Part shown: piece by piece, positions 27,412 to 36,190 of the stretch
Layout of the letters: each line of letters opens with the position of its first letter
Numbering within the stretch: position 1 is the stretch's first letter
From: Clostridium sp. C8-1-8
Lineage (GTDB): Bacteria > Bacillota > Clostridia > Clostridiales > Clostridiaceae
Assembly: GCF_009928445.1 (NCBI RefSeq)
Contig: NZ_JAABNO010000001.1
Location: 1 to 64,000, forward strand
Length of the DNA stretch: 64,000 nt
Direction of reading: 5' to 3'
Notes under the pieces: generated by a model
What the model saw: only the letters and a program-made list of their open reading frames with translations
Told to the model about the DNA's origin: nothing
Database searches by the model: none
Translations under genes and position numbers: made by a program

Positions 27412-28743
27412 ATGAATAGTAATGGTATGCCAAGTAAAATTGAAGAATATTTAAAAGAAGTATCCGATGGTGCTATAATGCAAGTTGATTCTGATATAGC
27501 TATCTACTTTATAAAGACCTTGGTAAATTATGATGAGATAGTAAATAGAATTCAAATTCCTTATATGGTAAATAAATCTACATTTAATAATTATATTAGA
27601 AATATATCTTATGTGATTGAGGAAAAAGATATAATTGAGTATTTATTAAATGGCTTTTTAATTACAAAGTTAGAAAAAGATATAATCGCGATTAGTGGAT
27701 TCTCAAAGAAGCATGGAAGAAATGTTGATCAGGTTATCAGGGAAGCGAGCTTTGAGGGAGGATTAGAATCCTTTGTAGAGCAAATAGATATAAATATAAA
27801 CTTAATAAGAAATCTATACAAGACAGAAGAATTGATGGTAGATATAATGACAATAGGTAAAAAAAATAAAAAAGGAATAGCCCTACTTTATAATAAAAAC
27901 ACTGTTGATTCTGCAATACTTAAGAAAGTAATCAGTATGTTAGAAAAAGTAGAGTTGGATACAGTTGGTGCATTAAATGAGCTTCAACAAGTTTTAGTAA
28001 GAGGTCAACTAATATTTCCCAGACTTGTAACTACTGAAAGACCAGATAAAGCTATTAATTCAATTGATAAAGGAAAGGTAATATTAATGTTAGAAGGTAC
28101 CCCTGTAGTGGCTATAACACCAACAACTTTTCATGAATATTTTACTACTGTTGATGATAAATACCTACTTCCTGTTCCAGCTGTATTTCTCATATGTTTG
28201 AGATATCTAGCTTTATGTATAAGTGTTACTCTTCCTGCTGCATATGTTGCTTTTGTAGCTTATAATCCTGAAGTGTTTAGAATTCAACTTGCATTATCAA
28301 TCGCAGGCTCAAGGTCTGGAGTACCCTATACTTCATACATAGAAGTTACATTCATGCTTATAATGATGGAGTTCCTTATTGAGGCTAGTTTAAGACTTCC
28401 TAAAACGATTGGTTCTACTGCTACTACTGTTGGTGGCCTTATACTCGGGCAAGCAGTTACAGCTGCAAATCTAGCTAGTGAAATTATGGTTATTATAGTG
28501 TCAGCAGTAGCAATATCTACGTTTGTTATTCCAACAACATCTATGAGTCTTTCTATTAGAGTTCTTAAGTACTTTATACTCTTTTTTACTGTGATAGGTG
28601 GAATGATTGGATTTGTATCTTCAATGATTATTACTGTTTTCTATTTGACATCATTAAATAATTTTTCTGGTGCATTCTTTGACCCAGCTAATATACCTTT
28701 AAGCAAACTAAAACAGATATTTGGGAAAGTGAAAGCTAAATGA
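27412..28743 (+). CDS. Spore germinant receptor subunit A (GerA/GerKA family)
   Basis: A 443-aa subunit of a nutrient germinant receptor in the spore inner membrane. It has a soluble N-terminal part (1-235) and a C-terminal membrane part with about five helices, including the family segments FPRLVTTERPDK and RSGVPYTSYIE. It is a little shorter than usual at the N-terminus, and the normal PREGF-like motif is altered (FEGGLESF). It overlaps gerB by the ATGA arrangement, giving an A-B-C operon. The GGTGAT-type RBS is modest. Carriage on a mobile element would let the receptor spread between strains. Confidence 0.88.
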   Translation: MNSNGMPSKIEEYLKEVSDGAIMQVDSDIAIYFIKTLVNYDEIVNRIQIPYMVNKSTFNNYIRNISYVIEEKDIIEYLLNGFLITKLEKDIIAISGFSKKHGRNVDQVIREASFEGGLESFVEQIDININLIRNLYKTEELMVDIMTIGKKNKKGIALLYNKNTVDSAILKKVISMLEKVELDTVGALNELQQVLVRGQLIFPRLVTTERPDKAINSIDKGKVILMLEGTPVVAITPTTFHEYFTTVDDKYLLPVPAVFLICLRYLALCISVTLPAAYVAFVAYNPEVFRIQLALSIAGSRSGVPYTSYIEVTFMLIMMEFLIEASLRLPKTIGSTATTVGGLILGQAVTAANLASEIMVIIVSAVAISTFVIPTTSMSLSIRVLKYFILFFTVIGGMIGFVSSMIITVFYLTSLNNFSGAFFDPANIPLSKLKQIFGKVKAK

Positions 28744-29813
28744 AATCTAAACTTTTTTATTATTATATTATTGGACATATATTTATTAGCATGATAGTTT
28801 ACTATCCTAATTTACAAAGCAAGAATGTTTATAATGGGTTCTTAATAGCAATAATATTAGGTTATTGTATAGCGATGACTAACAGTTGTTTTTTAATAAG
28901 CTCATATAATATATTTGAAGGTAAAGATCTCATATTTATAACTGAAAAAGTATTTAGTAATTTTAGTGGAAAACTAGTTGTATTTATACATATTATCACT
29001 TCATTTATAACTGGTATAACATTATATATACCTTTAATAATTGTTATGGGAAGTAATATTATGCCAACCACTAGCAGATTATATATATCTGTATTTATTG
29101 TTTTAATATATATGGTGGCAATGAAGAATACTCAGAATACGATACTTTATGGAATAGGCTTTTTTGCCCTGTTTGCTTCTATATTAGTTCCTACAATTTT
29201 TGTTATTATAGGTAAAGAAATTGATATGAGGTTTATAGTTGGATCTATAAGTCACTCGACAAGAAGGCCTCTATTAGTGATGATAATATCAGCAACTTAT
29301 TTCTTTGATGGTATAGAAAATTTAGCAGTATACAATCCTTCCTTTGGTAAGAAAAGTATAAAACTAGCCTTTTTATTGTATGCAATTGTAGGTATTCCTT
29401 TATCTTTGTTTCCAATACTTATTCCTATCGGAGTATGGGGACCTCATACAATAAAAGATTTAACGCTTCCTATTTTGGCAACTTCTGATACTGTAGCACT
29501 TGATTTGTTTATAATTGAGAGAACTTTATATATAATGTTACCTTTATATATTTCATTGCAAATACTTGGTTCAATCACATATTTTTATACTACATATACT
29601 TTAATAAATAAAAGCGTTAGTAATAATAAAATAAAAATAGCTATATTTTTTGTTATTTTTATATTGTTGCTAGTAACACCATTATACCTAACTGATTTTG
29701 AATCTATGTTAAATATAGGTAGATTTTGGGGGTATGCTTGGTTTATAATTATGTGTCTAATGTGTCCTTATATATATATTAAATGTAAAGGATGGATGAA
29801 AAAGCAGATATGA
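28740..29813 (+). CDS. Spore germinant receptor subunit B (GerB/GerKB family)
   Basis: A 357-aa integral membrane protein of the APC-like spore germination permease family, with about ten helices and few soluble loops. In the GerA-type complex the B subunit contributes to germinant recognition. Length and position (second in an A-B-C operon, 4-base overlap with gerA and 4-base overlap with the preferred gerC start) fit exactly. The cognate germinant cannot be read from sequence. Confidence 0.87.
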   Translation: MKSKLFYYYIIGHIFISMIVYYPNLQSKNVYNGFLIAIILGYCIAMTNSCFLISSYNIFEGKDLIFITEKVFSNFSGKLVVFIHIITSFITGITLYIPLIIVMGSNIMPTTSRLYISVFIVLIYMVAMKNTQNTILYGIGFFALFASILVPTIFVIIGKEIDMRFIVGSISHSTRRPLLVMIISATYFFDGIENLAVYNPSFGKKSIKLAFLLYAIVGIPLSLFPILIPIGVWGPHTIKDLTLPILATSDTVALDLFIIERTLYIMLPLYISLQILGSITYFYTTYTLINKSVSNNKIKIAIFFVIFILLLVTPLYLTDFESMLNIGRFWGYAWFIIMCLMCPYIYIKCKGWMKKQI

Positions 29814-30913
29814 AAAAGATGTGTACTATTTTATGTTTCTTAATTTTATCTAGCTTTCTTACAGATTGCGATTATAAGGATATAGATAGGAGAATATTTA
29901 TAGTTGCAATAGGTATAGATCATGCCGATAGTGGCAGTGGGTTAACGCTCACATTTAAGGGAGCTATCCCCCCAAGAAAATCACAGTCACAAAGCTCTAA
30001 TGAAAATTATCAATTAATTCAAGTTGAAGCCGATTCTATAGGTTTAGGCCTAAGAAAAGTAAAAGAACAACTATCATTAGAACCAGACTATAGCCATATG
30101 AAAACTCTTTTATTTGGCAAAAGCTTTATTGATGGCAATAAAGATCAACTAGTACATATAGCTAAATTCTTTATCTTAAGACGCGATTTTCAAAATCTAA
30201 TGTGGATAACAATGGCAAATCCATCAGCAAAAGAAATATTAGATTTTCAATCTTCAACAGAAAACTATGCAGGAGCTGAAATCTACATGAGGTTTGGTCA
30301 GGGAGTAGATTCTCCATATAACTGCAAAAAAAAGTTATCTGAATTTTATACAGAATTAACAACCCCTGGGTTAACTACGTTAATGCCTATTTTTGAGAAA
30401 TTCGATGGTAAAATAAAAATGGCAAATACAGCTATATTTACGAAGGACGTTAATAGTCATTCCGTTATTCATGATGAGGAAATAAAAATACTTAATATAC
30501 TGCTTAATAAGACACCAAACTCAGCGTTTATATACTCAATTGAAGATAAAGACAAAATAGTAGGCTTTAATTTAAAAGGAGCAAAAACTAAATACTCATT
30601 CAATAATGAAAAGAATAAGCTTATTTGTAACTTAGATGTTAAATTGAAGTTGCTTTCTGAAGAGGGCACTGAATATCATCTCTCAAAGGAAGAAGCTGGA
30701 AAATTAATCCAAAGTCAGATAAAATCTAAAATTCTTAAGTTGCTAGATAAATTTCAACAAGAAAAAGCGGATCCATTAAATTTAGAATTAAGTTATTGGG
30801 AATATAGACCTAATTATGACTTAAGTGATGATTGGATTAATGAGTATTATACTAGAATACAGTTTAAGGTTAATGTATATACTAGTTTGGAGGGAAAAAG
30901 CTCTGCAAGATAA
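29810..30913 (+). CDS. Spore germinant receptor subunit C, lipoprotein (GerC family)
   Basis: A 367-aa Ger(x)C lipoprotein. I start it at the ATG at 29810 because it gives the ATGA overlap with gerB and places MKKMCTILCFLILSSFLTDC as a proper lipoprotein signal with the lipobox Cys at residue 20; an in-frame ATG 18 bases earlier adds a charged MDEKAD. The mature part has DYKDIDRRIFIVAIGID, typical of the family. It is anchored outside the spore inner membrane and completes the receptor. Confidence 0.85.
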   Translation: MKKMCTILCFLILSSFLTDCDYKDIDRRIFIVAIGIDHADSGSGLTLTFKGAIPPRKSQSQSSNENYQLIQVEADSIGLGLRKVKEQLSLEPDYSHMKTLLFGKSFIDGNKDQLVHIAKFFILRRDFQNLMWITMANPSAKEILDFQSSTENYAGAEIYMRFGQGVDSPYNCKKKLSEFYTELTTPGLTTLMPIFEKFDGKIKMANTAIFTKDVNSHSVIHDEEIKILNILLNKTPNSAFIYSIEDKDKIVGFNLKGAKTKYSFNNEKNKLICNLDVKLKLLSEEGTEYHLSKEEAGKLIQSQIKSKILKLLDKFQQEKADPLNLELSYWEYRPNYDLSDDWINEYYTRIQFKVNVYTSLEGKSSAR

Positions 30914-30959
30914 TTATTTATAACATTAGTACAATTTTAAAAAGAGTAAGGTGAGAAAA

Positions 30960-31085
30960 TTGAATCTTATGGATATACTAGATAAGTATTTAGGAAACGC
31001 AGATTTAGTGATTTTTATAATTCTTTCAGCAGTTTTGCTAATAGTAGCATTTAAAATGGCATATTCAGACGATAAACACATCTAG
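30960..31085 (+). CDS. Small membrane protein at the end of the ger operon, 41 aa
   Basis: A TTG start with a good RBS (AAGGTGAG) 47 bases after gerC. The product has one hydrophobic helix (LVIFIILSAVLLIVAFKMAY) between short polar ends. Some ger operons end in a small D subunit with two helices; this one has a single helix, so it is at most an analogue. I am fairly confident that it is translated but not of its role. Confidence 0.5.
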   Translation: MNLMDILDKYLGNADLVIFIILSAVLLIVAFKMAYSDDKHI

Positions 31086-31169
31086 CTCGCAAGCGTGGAA
31101 GTATTATAAAAATTTAAAATTGTATATTGAAGCAATATAGTTAAAAAGAATTAATAAGAAAATAAAAAA

Positions 31170-31209
31170 GAATCGTATTTAAGGGGAAGAGAGTATATAA
31201 ATACGATTC
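31170..31209 (+). terminator. Stem-loop after the ger operon
   Basis: GAATCGTATTTA and TAAATACGATTC pair perfectly over 12 bases with a 16-base loop. There is no T run after it on the plus strand, but an A run precedes it, so it would work better on the minus strand. The 31210-31670 stretch beyond holds nothing I can identify. Confidence 0.5.
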
Positions 31210-31670
31210 AAGGCATATGAGGAATATTTACTACATTCTTATTATACACTAATTAATGCAAAAATATAATAAAACCTTTGTGGTTAACTTAGTAAAGTAA
31301 TCCATTGCAGCATAATATGACGTCATTTTATATTAGTTAATTATTAATAATACTTGTATATCTATCTTTTTACTTATAATTCAGTCTAACATCATTATTT
31401 CATCTAATCTCTTTAATAGTATAAGTTAATTTATTCATATTAGTGAGGTCAGTCAGCTACATTCTTATAAAATGTATAGGCTTTTAACATAATAATAACA
31501 ATGAAGGCAGTTGTCTAAGATCAAATATCTTCAGGTAGATATATACAAAGAGTAATATAATAAAAAAATAAGGATATGTTAGAGAACAGTGTTGATAATG
31601 TAATACAAGTTAAGGAAACTTTATTTTCTGTCCACTTAATTTATAGTTTAAAAAGATGACGCAATAATTT

Positions 31671-32189
31671 TTACTTCATGGCATCTATTTCTAATTTCAG
31701 TCTGTCAAAATGTACCTCCATAAAATCAAGTCTTTCTTTTGCAATTTCCTTTGCCTTTTAAGTATATAATTTATCTGGAATTTTTTTAAGCTTTACTTCG
31801 TATTCAATAAAAGGGGTGTGTTTTGAAACATCCTTTAATCTTCCATTTTCAACAGTGTTAAATTTGAGATTATCATTTAATGATTTATTTATTGTTAGTC
31901 TTTTCCAAAATTGACCTGCTAACATAAAGGTACGAGCAAATCCACTTGCTCCTATAACATCAAGTTTATCTGAATCAAAGGGTATTTTTGCTTCTATTGA
32001 ATTAGGTTTATTTCTAGTTCTAAACCTATGCGATATAATACAGTGCTTTGTCTTCTCAATTTTATCTTCTTCATATTCTAAGTTTCTTAATATATCGTCT
32101 GCAATTACACTGCCTAAATTATGTGCTGAACAAGTTAATTTATCTTGAACAATTTCTATAATCTTTCTATGTTTAGTTTCTGTATTCAT
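31671..32189 (-). pseudogene. Broken HD-superfamily hydrolase
   Basis: The minus-strand frame reads like a clostridial HD-domain hydrolase: CSAHNLG near the start, then KIEKTKHCIISHRFRT, the DSDKLDVIGASGFARTF segment and FIEYEVKLKKIPDKLYT. Two lesions are visible. The part between CSAHNLG and DDILRNL, where the catalytic HD pair and its neighbours belong, is missing. A TAA then interrupts the frame at 31758, after which it continues in frame as KAKEIAKERLDFMEVHF to a second TAA at 31671; a CAA codon there would restore it. The protein is therefore not catalytic. The RBS AGGAGGTA is still present. Confidence 0.65.
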
Positions 32190-32345
32190 ATATTTACCTC
32201 CTATTTATAAAATTTCCATAGACACAGAATGTCGAACGTTTGTTCTTTTTTTGTCAAATTACTCAATTTCAATAGCATCTTTTAACTGAGTCTAAAATAT
32301 AAATATATATTATAACATTGATTAATAATATAGGAGGTAATATAT

Positions 32346-32708
32346 ATGATAGAACTAACCCATTTAAAGGAAGGAGAACTTATTAAGAAATTCCCATCAG
32401 AGGTACAGCAATCTATAAAAAAAGTATTGAAAATACTTGATTATGAATATGGAGAAGATAGAGATAAGTATAAAGATGATGGAGGGTATGTAGTTGTAGT
32501 AGAAAATGTTGATGATTTCAATAAACTAAAAGATAGAGTTCATATTGATTGTGATGAAATTATTGCAGAATATGTAGATAAGATAGTATGTAGTACCGGA
32601 GTAGTCTATACTAATAGCCTGATAATATGCAATAGTGATTATGCTGTATCTATTATAATTCCACTAGAGTTAACACCAGATAATTTAAGAAAATATATTA
32701 TTGATTAA
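32346..32708 (+). CDS. Hypothetical protein of mobile elements, 120 aa
   Basis: A mixed alpha/beta protein with a beta strand run YVVVVENVDDFNKL and ending in IIPLELTPDNLRKYI. The RBS AGGAGGTAA is strong. It begins a group of four short plus-strand genes (32346-33771), each with its own good RBS, which includes a DUF960-like protein. I know similar sequences only as unannotated genes of mobile elements and assign no function. Confidence 0.65.
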   Translation: MIELTHLKEGELIKKFPSEVQQSIKKVLKILDYEYGEDRDKYKDDGGYVVVVENVDDFNKLKDRVHIDCDEIIAEYVDKIVCSTGVVYTNSLIICNSDYAVSIIIPLELTPDNLRKYIID

Positions 32709-32773
32709 AAGCCTTAATTGCCAATAGAGTGGTGATTAAGGTTTTTGTTATTAATAGAATATAGGAGGGCTCA

Positions 32774-33061
32774 ATGATAAGGAAAGTAATAAAAGATACT
32801 AAGTATTGTCAGATACTAAGTCAAGGGAAAATAGCTGATAAGGAATATACTTATTCTATTGAAAAAATATTTATCAAAGCTGTAAAGAGAGATGAAATTC
32901 GATTTAGTCTTTATAAAGACACAATAAGGTCAACAGAGACTTATATTCCGCGCTCATTAGATGTAACTGAAGAACAATTATTACAGTTAATTAAACAGTC
33001 TATAGCACAAGGAGTATTCTCAAAAAATTTTATAGAGAGCTTATCTCAAATATTACAATAA
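32774..33061 (+). CDS. Hypothetical protein, 95 aa
   Basis: A small basic protein with an N-terminal beta-rich part (YTYSIEKIFIKAVKRDEIRFSLY) and a C-terminal helical part (TEEQLLQLIKQSI ... FIESLSQIL). The RBS ATAGGAGGG is good. It is second in the small-gene group and 20 bases before the DUF960-like gene. I recognise no family. Confidence 0.6.
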   Translation: MIRKVIKDTKYCQILSQGKIADKEYTYSIEKIFIKAVKRDEIRFSLYKDTIRSTETYIPRSLDVTEEQLLQLIKQSIAQGVFSKNFIESLSQILQ

Positions 33062-33081
33062 AAAGCTAGGAGGAGTATAAA

Positions 33082-33396
33082 ATGTTTGAAAATAAGAAAG
33101 ATCGTTACATTACTAGAGGAGCTAATGAAAGACTAAGTATTAATTTGCAGTTACTACTATGGAATATGATAGATACATTAAAGGAAGATAAAAACATAGA
33201 GTTAGATTATCTACAGATATTTAATTTTGAGTACGTTACTGGTAATGAAAAGTATAATCTCAGTATTACTCATTCACAAGAAGAGCCACCATACAATAAA
33301 AAGTATCTGATTAATGTAGAAAAGCCAATTAATGAAAAAATATTTATTATTGACAGCGGAGAATACTCTACTATGTTATTATCAAAAGAATATTAA
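33082..33396 (+). CDS. DUF960-like protein, 104 aa
   Basis: It begins FENKKDRYITRGANERL, continues LQLLLWNMIDTLKE and ELDYLQIFNFE, then ITHSQEEPPYNKKYLI. This order of segments is what I remember for DUF960, a small protein found beside the ccr recombinase genes of staphylococcal SCC elements. Its function is unknown. Its presence in an rlmH-integrated element is a second link to SCC beside the insertion site. The RBS AGGAGGAG is strong. Confidence 0.75.
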   Translation: MFENKKDRYITRGANERLSINLQLLLWNMIDTLKEDKNIELDYLQIFNFEYVTGNEKYNLSITHSQEEPPYNKKYLINVEKPINEKIFIIDSGEYSTMLLSKEY

Positions 33397-33414
33397 AAGA
33401 TTGGAGTGATGTAA

Positions 33415-33771
33415 ATGAACAAGAATCTATGGAGAGGGATAATATTTAAGATTGATGAAAAAAAGAGAATTGGAACAATGAGAATTGATTTTTGCGGAAG
33501 TGATGGAGGTTTGTGTAATCAATGGAATCCTACAAAGCTTCTAACCCATATAACAAATAATTCAAAGATTTACCTATGTAAACTACAGCAGGAAATTAAC
33601 TACATTCAGTTTGAACTTCTTTCAAACTTTGAAAGAATAGAGCAGTACTGCAATGGTAATGGTTACGACAAAGAAACCTTATTTTCAATTTCATTAGATT
33701 ATGCTGATTATGCAATTAAGCTTATACCAGTAAGAGATTCCTATAGCTATATATACACTTATATGAAATAA
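33415..33771 (+). CDS. Hypothetical protein, 118 aa
   Basis: It starts NKNLWRGIIFKIDEKKRIG and carries IDFCGSDGGLC, followed by helical segments to the end. A W-G...F-C-G-x-D-G-G pattern occurs in short proteins of Firmicute mobile elements, but I do not rely on a family number. It is last in the small-gene group, 18 bases after the DUF960-like gene. The RBS GGAGTGAT is present. Confidence 0.6.
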   Translation: MNKNLWRGIIFKIDEKKRIGTMRIDFCGSDGGLCNQWNPTKLLTHITNNSKIYLCKLQQEINYIQFELLSNFERIEQYCNGNGYDKETLFSISLDYADYAIKLIPVRDSYSYIYTYMK

Positions 33772-33797
33772 AGAGCCCTTCACATAACATAACTTTT

Positions 33798-34148
33798 CTA
33801 TATACTATCCCGAATAGTCTTTTTAGCCTTTAAATAATAGATTAACTCTTTCTTATCTTCTATGTCCCAATCTTTGAAATCTCTAAGCAATTCAACTATT
33901 GGAATGAATTCTATATCTTCGATAGCTTCGTTAAAGACGCTGTTTTGTGAATCATCTACAAAGTATGATATTGGTGCATTTAAGGCGTTAGCAATAATTT
34001 TTAAGCTATCTATTGATGGGTTTCCTCTTCCGTTTTCAATATCACTAAGAAAGGATAAAGATACTTTTCCTTTAGTTTTTTCTGATAACTCTTTTAAAGA
34101 TAATCTTTTCGATTTTCTTATAGCTTTTAGCTTATCTCCTAATTCCAT
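33798..34148 (-). CDS. XRE-family repressor of the element
   Basis: A 116-aa regulator with an N-terminal helix-turn-helix (residues 1-60: LKAIRKSKRLSLKELSEKTKGKVSLSFLSDIENGRGNPSIDSL) and a short C-terminal helical region. I use the inner ATG (MELGDK) because GAGGAGG lies 7 bases upstream; an earlier ATG would add 17 unlike residues. It is divergent from a second XRE gene, an arrangement typical of a repressor/antirepressor switch in integrated elements. Confidence 0.8.
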   Translation of the reverse strand: MELGDKLKAIRKSKRLSLKELSEKTKGKVSLSFLSDIENGRGNPSIDSLKIIANALNAPISYFVDDSQNSVFNEAIEDIEFIPIVELLRDFKDWDIEDKKELIYYLKAKKTIRDSI

Positions 34149-34173
34149 AATATCCTCCTCATGATTCCGTAAA

Positions 34174-34279
34174 TAACGTATTAATTTTAGTATAAACAAA
34201 ACTTGATAGAATGTAAAATACTTTGTAAATATGACAAAATATTATATAATTAACGTAAAAATAATTGTAAAATTACGTT
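34174..34279. promoter_or_regulatory. Probable operators between the divergent XRE genes
   Basis: AACGTAA (34252-34258) and TTACGTT (34273-34279) form an exact inverted pair, and a third near-copy AACGTAT lies at 34175-34181 beside the start of the repressor. Such repeated half-sites between divergent XRE genes are the usual place for repressor binding. Confidence 0.5.
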
Positions 34280-34298
34280 TTTATCGTATAATAAGAGT

Positions 34299-34505
34299 AT
34301 GGGGGTGGAAACTTTGGATTATATAGGGGAAAAAATCAAATGTGAAAGGCTCAAGAAAAGTTTAAAACAATATGAGTTAGCTAAAAAGGTGGGAATATCA
34401 AACACATACCTTTCAGACATAGAAGTTGGAAGAACATCACCTTCATTAAAGACATTAGAGAAGATTTCAAAAGCATTGGAAGTTGATATTAAGAGGTTCC
34501 TATAA
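34299..34505 (+). CDS. Cro-like XRE regulator, 68 aa
   Basis: Almost entirely one helix-turn-helix domain: IGEKIKCERLKKSLKQYELAKK, then ISNTYLSDIEVGRTSPSLKTL. The first ATG is at 34299, but the best RBS (GGGGGTGG) lies after it, before an in-frame TTG at 34314, so translation may really start there with LDYIGEK. It is divergent from the larger XRE protein and probably its counterpart in the element's control switch. Confidence 0.75.
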   Translation: MGVETLDYIGEKIKCERLKKSLKQYELAKKVGISNTYLSDIEVGRTSPSLKTLEKISKALEVDIKRFL

Positions 34506-34572
34506 TTTTATATACAAGAGATAAGTTAAGATAATTATAAAATATACAAAATTAGATTAAGGGGAAATAATT

Positions 34573-35202
34573 ATGAATAAAAAAACTATAGTAATCATTG
34601 TTACTGGAATAGTTTCACTATCATTAGTTGGATGTGGGAATAAGGGTAATAAAAAAGCGGATGTTGAGTCTAAGCCAAAAATTCAGCAAAATGAGCAAGG
34701 TAAACCAAATGATAGTAAGGCAGATGATAATAATCAAAAAGACGGTTCTAAGGCTGAAGAAAAGAACAATTCAACGTTGGATACAGGATCAAGTGTAAAA
34801 GCTGACGGTTACTCGGAGGATTCAAATACTAATATTTCTCCAGAGGAACAGTTGATGATTGATACAAAAAGTTTATTAGTCGATACAGCATGGAAGGCTG
34901 ATACGGGGAAATATCTTATACTATTTCCTATAAATCCTGATACAGATAAGGAGCTAAGATTTATCTTTGGAGATAATAGGGCTAAGATTAAGGGAAAATA
35001 TGAAATTAAGATAATAGACGGAATGCCTAATTTATTTTTAGTTATGGATAATAGTTCAGGGAATGCTTCTAAAGATGGGTTTAGATATATTATTGATAAA
35101 AAAAGTGATACAAATATTACGCTTATATCTAAAGGAACTAGCTCAGAAATACTTAATTGTAATCTTACAGATAAGACTAAAGCAATAGCAATTGTAAAAT
35201 AG
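34573..35202 (+). CDS. Lipoprotein of unknown function, 209 aa
   Basis: A lipoprotein signal with lipobox LVGC at residue 21, then a long polar Lys/Asn/Asp linker (22-90) and a compact C-terminal domain (about 95-209) with TAWKADTGKYLILFP and KGKYEIKIIDGMPNLFL. I recognise no family. A surface lipoprotein on the element could interact with phage, bacteriocin or partner cells, but that is speculation. The RBS AAGGGGA precedes the ATG. Confidence 0.7.
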   Translation: MNKKTIVIIVTGIVSLSLVGCGNKGNKKADVESKPKIQQNEQGKPNDSKADDNNQKDGSKAEEKNNSTLDTGSSVKADGYSEDSNTNISPEEQLMIDTKSLLVDTAWKADTGKYLILFPINPDTDKELRFIFGDNRAKIKGKYEIKIIDGMPNLFLVMDNSSGNASKDGFRYIIDKKSDTNITLISKGTSSEILNCNLTDKTKAIAIVK

Positions 35203-35303
35203 TACAAGCATAGAAGTTATATATCTAATAGAAATATTGCTTAGATTATCTGAAACAGAGAACATCGAGAGTTTAAGCATATAATCAAAGAAGGAGAATA
35301 GAT

Positions 35304-35441
35304 ATGAACCCCATTTATATACTGAGAATAGTAATAATAATCTTAGAATTGATAGCTAGAGGTATGGATTCAGAATCTGCAATAAATAAAATAGCAAATG
35401 AGCATAATATTTCAGCATCATTTTTAAGAGAGTTTTTATAA
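35304..35441 (+). CDS. Small ORF, 45 aa
   Basis: The RBS AAGGAGAATAG precedes an ATG; the product has an N-terminal hydrophobic stretch (IYILRIVIIILELIA) and a polar helical end (MDSESAINKIANEHNISASFLREFL) like a short helix-turn-helix. Similar small proteins sit in clostridial mobile elements. A strong hairpin follows, supporting a real transcript. Confidence 0.5.
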   Translation: MNPIYILRIVIIILELIARGMDSESAINKIANEHNISASFLREFL

Positions 35442-35446
35442 ATTAG

Positions 35447-35492
35447 TCAATTATCATTGGACTTTGAAAAATAAAACTCCAATGATAATTGA
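35447..35492 (+). terminator. Terminator-like hairpin
   Basis: TCAATTATCATTGGA pairs perfectly with TCCAATGATAATTGA over 15 bases, right after the small ORF. The T content beyond is modest. Confidence 0.6.
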
Positions 35493-35686
35493 TTACTATA
35501 TATTTGATAAAAAGAATATGTGACTATACTTTTGGATAGAGTTAAAGAAATTATTTTTTTATGATTTATATTTAGTAGGATAATTAACGAAAAACTTAAT
35601 ATAGAATCAAGGGTTCTAATAATCTAAAAGACAAATACTTAATAACTTATAAATAATGATAAATTATATAAAGGAGCTGAAAAGAA

Positions 35687-35980
35687 ATGAATGTTTTTGA
35701 TGCAGGCGGATTTATAACTTTTATAGCGGTAGTTGGTGCTATAGTAGGGGGAACAGTAATATTTATATTGTTACATAAAATATTTGATATTGTTCATTTT
35801 GGTTTTGGAGCTATGGCTGGTATGTGGTTTACTTGCTGTATAGTAGCTGCTGTTATAATTAATTTTTTAGGAGGGATAGTTGGAGGTGTTTTTTCAATTA
35901 TCTGGTTTCTTATAAAAGTAGTAGCTATAATAACCATATTAGGTTCAATAGGAAAGCGTATATTTAATAAGTTAAAATAG
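35687..35980 (+). CDS. Gly-rich membrane protein, 97 aa
   Basis: Three hydrophobic helices (about 10-30, 40-60, 62-88) rich in Gly, Val and Ile (AVVGAIVGGTVIFILLH, FLGGIVGGVFSIIWFLI) and a basic end KRIFNKLK. The outline resembles small phage or plasmid membrane proteins, but I recognise no family. The RBS AAGGAG is present, and a terminator follows at 36049. Confidence 0.55.
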   Translation: MNVFDAGGFITFIAVVGAIVGGTVIFILLHKIFDIVHFGFGAMAGMWFTCCIVAAVIINFLGGIVGGVFSIIWFLIKVVAIITILGSIGKRIFNKLK

Positions 35981-36048
35981 TTAAGATGTGTTTAACAAGG
36001 ATAAACTATGAGTCTAGTATCATTAATAAAATTAACTTTATACATAAT

Positions 36049-36079
36049 AGAAAAAGAGGGTATCCTCTTTTTTTTTTTG
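36049..36079 (+). terminator. Terminator after the Gly-rich membrane protein
   Basis: AAAAGAGG-GTAT-CCTCTTTT followed by eight or more T. Confidence 0.9.
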
Positions 36080-36190
36080 TAATTAAATACTTAAAAGTAA
36101 AAGTGAAAGATAAATTATTTAATATATATATATTGAATTAAAAAAAATAGGTGGAATTAATATATAACAGTTAGAATATTATAAAAAAAA

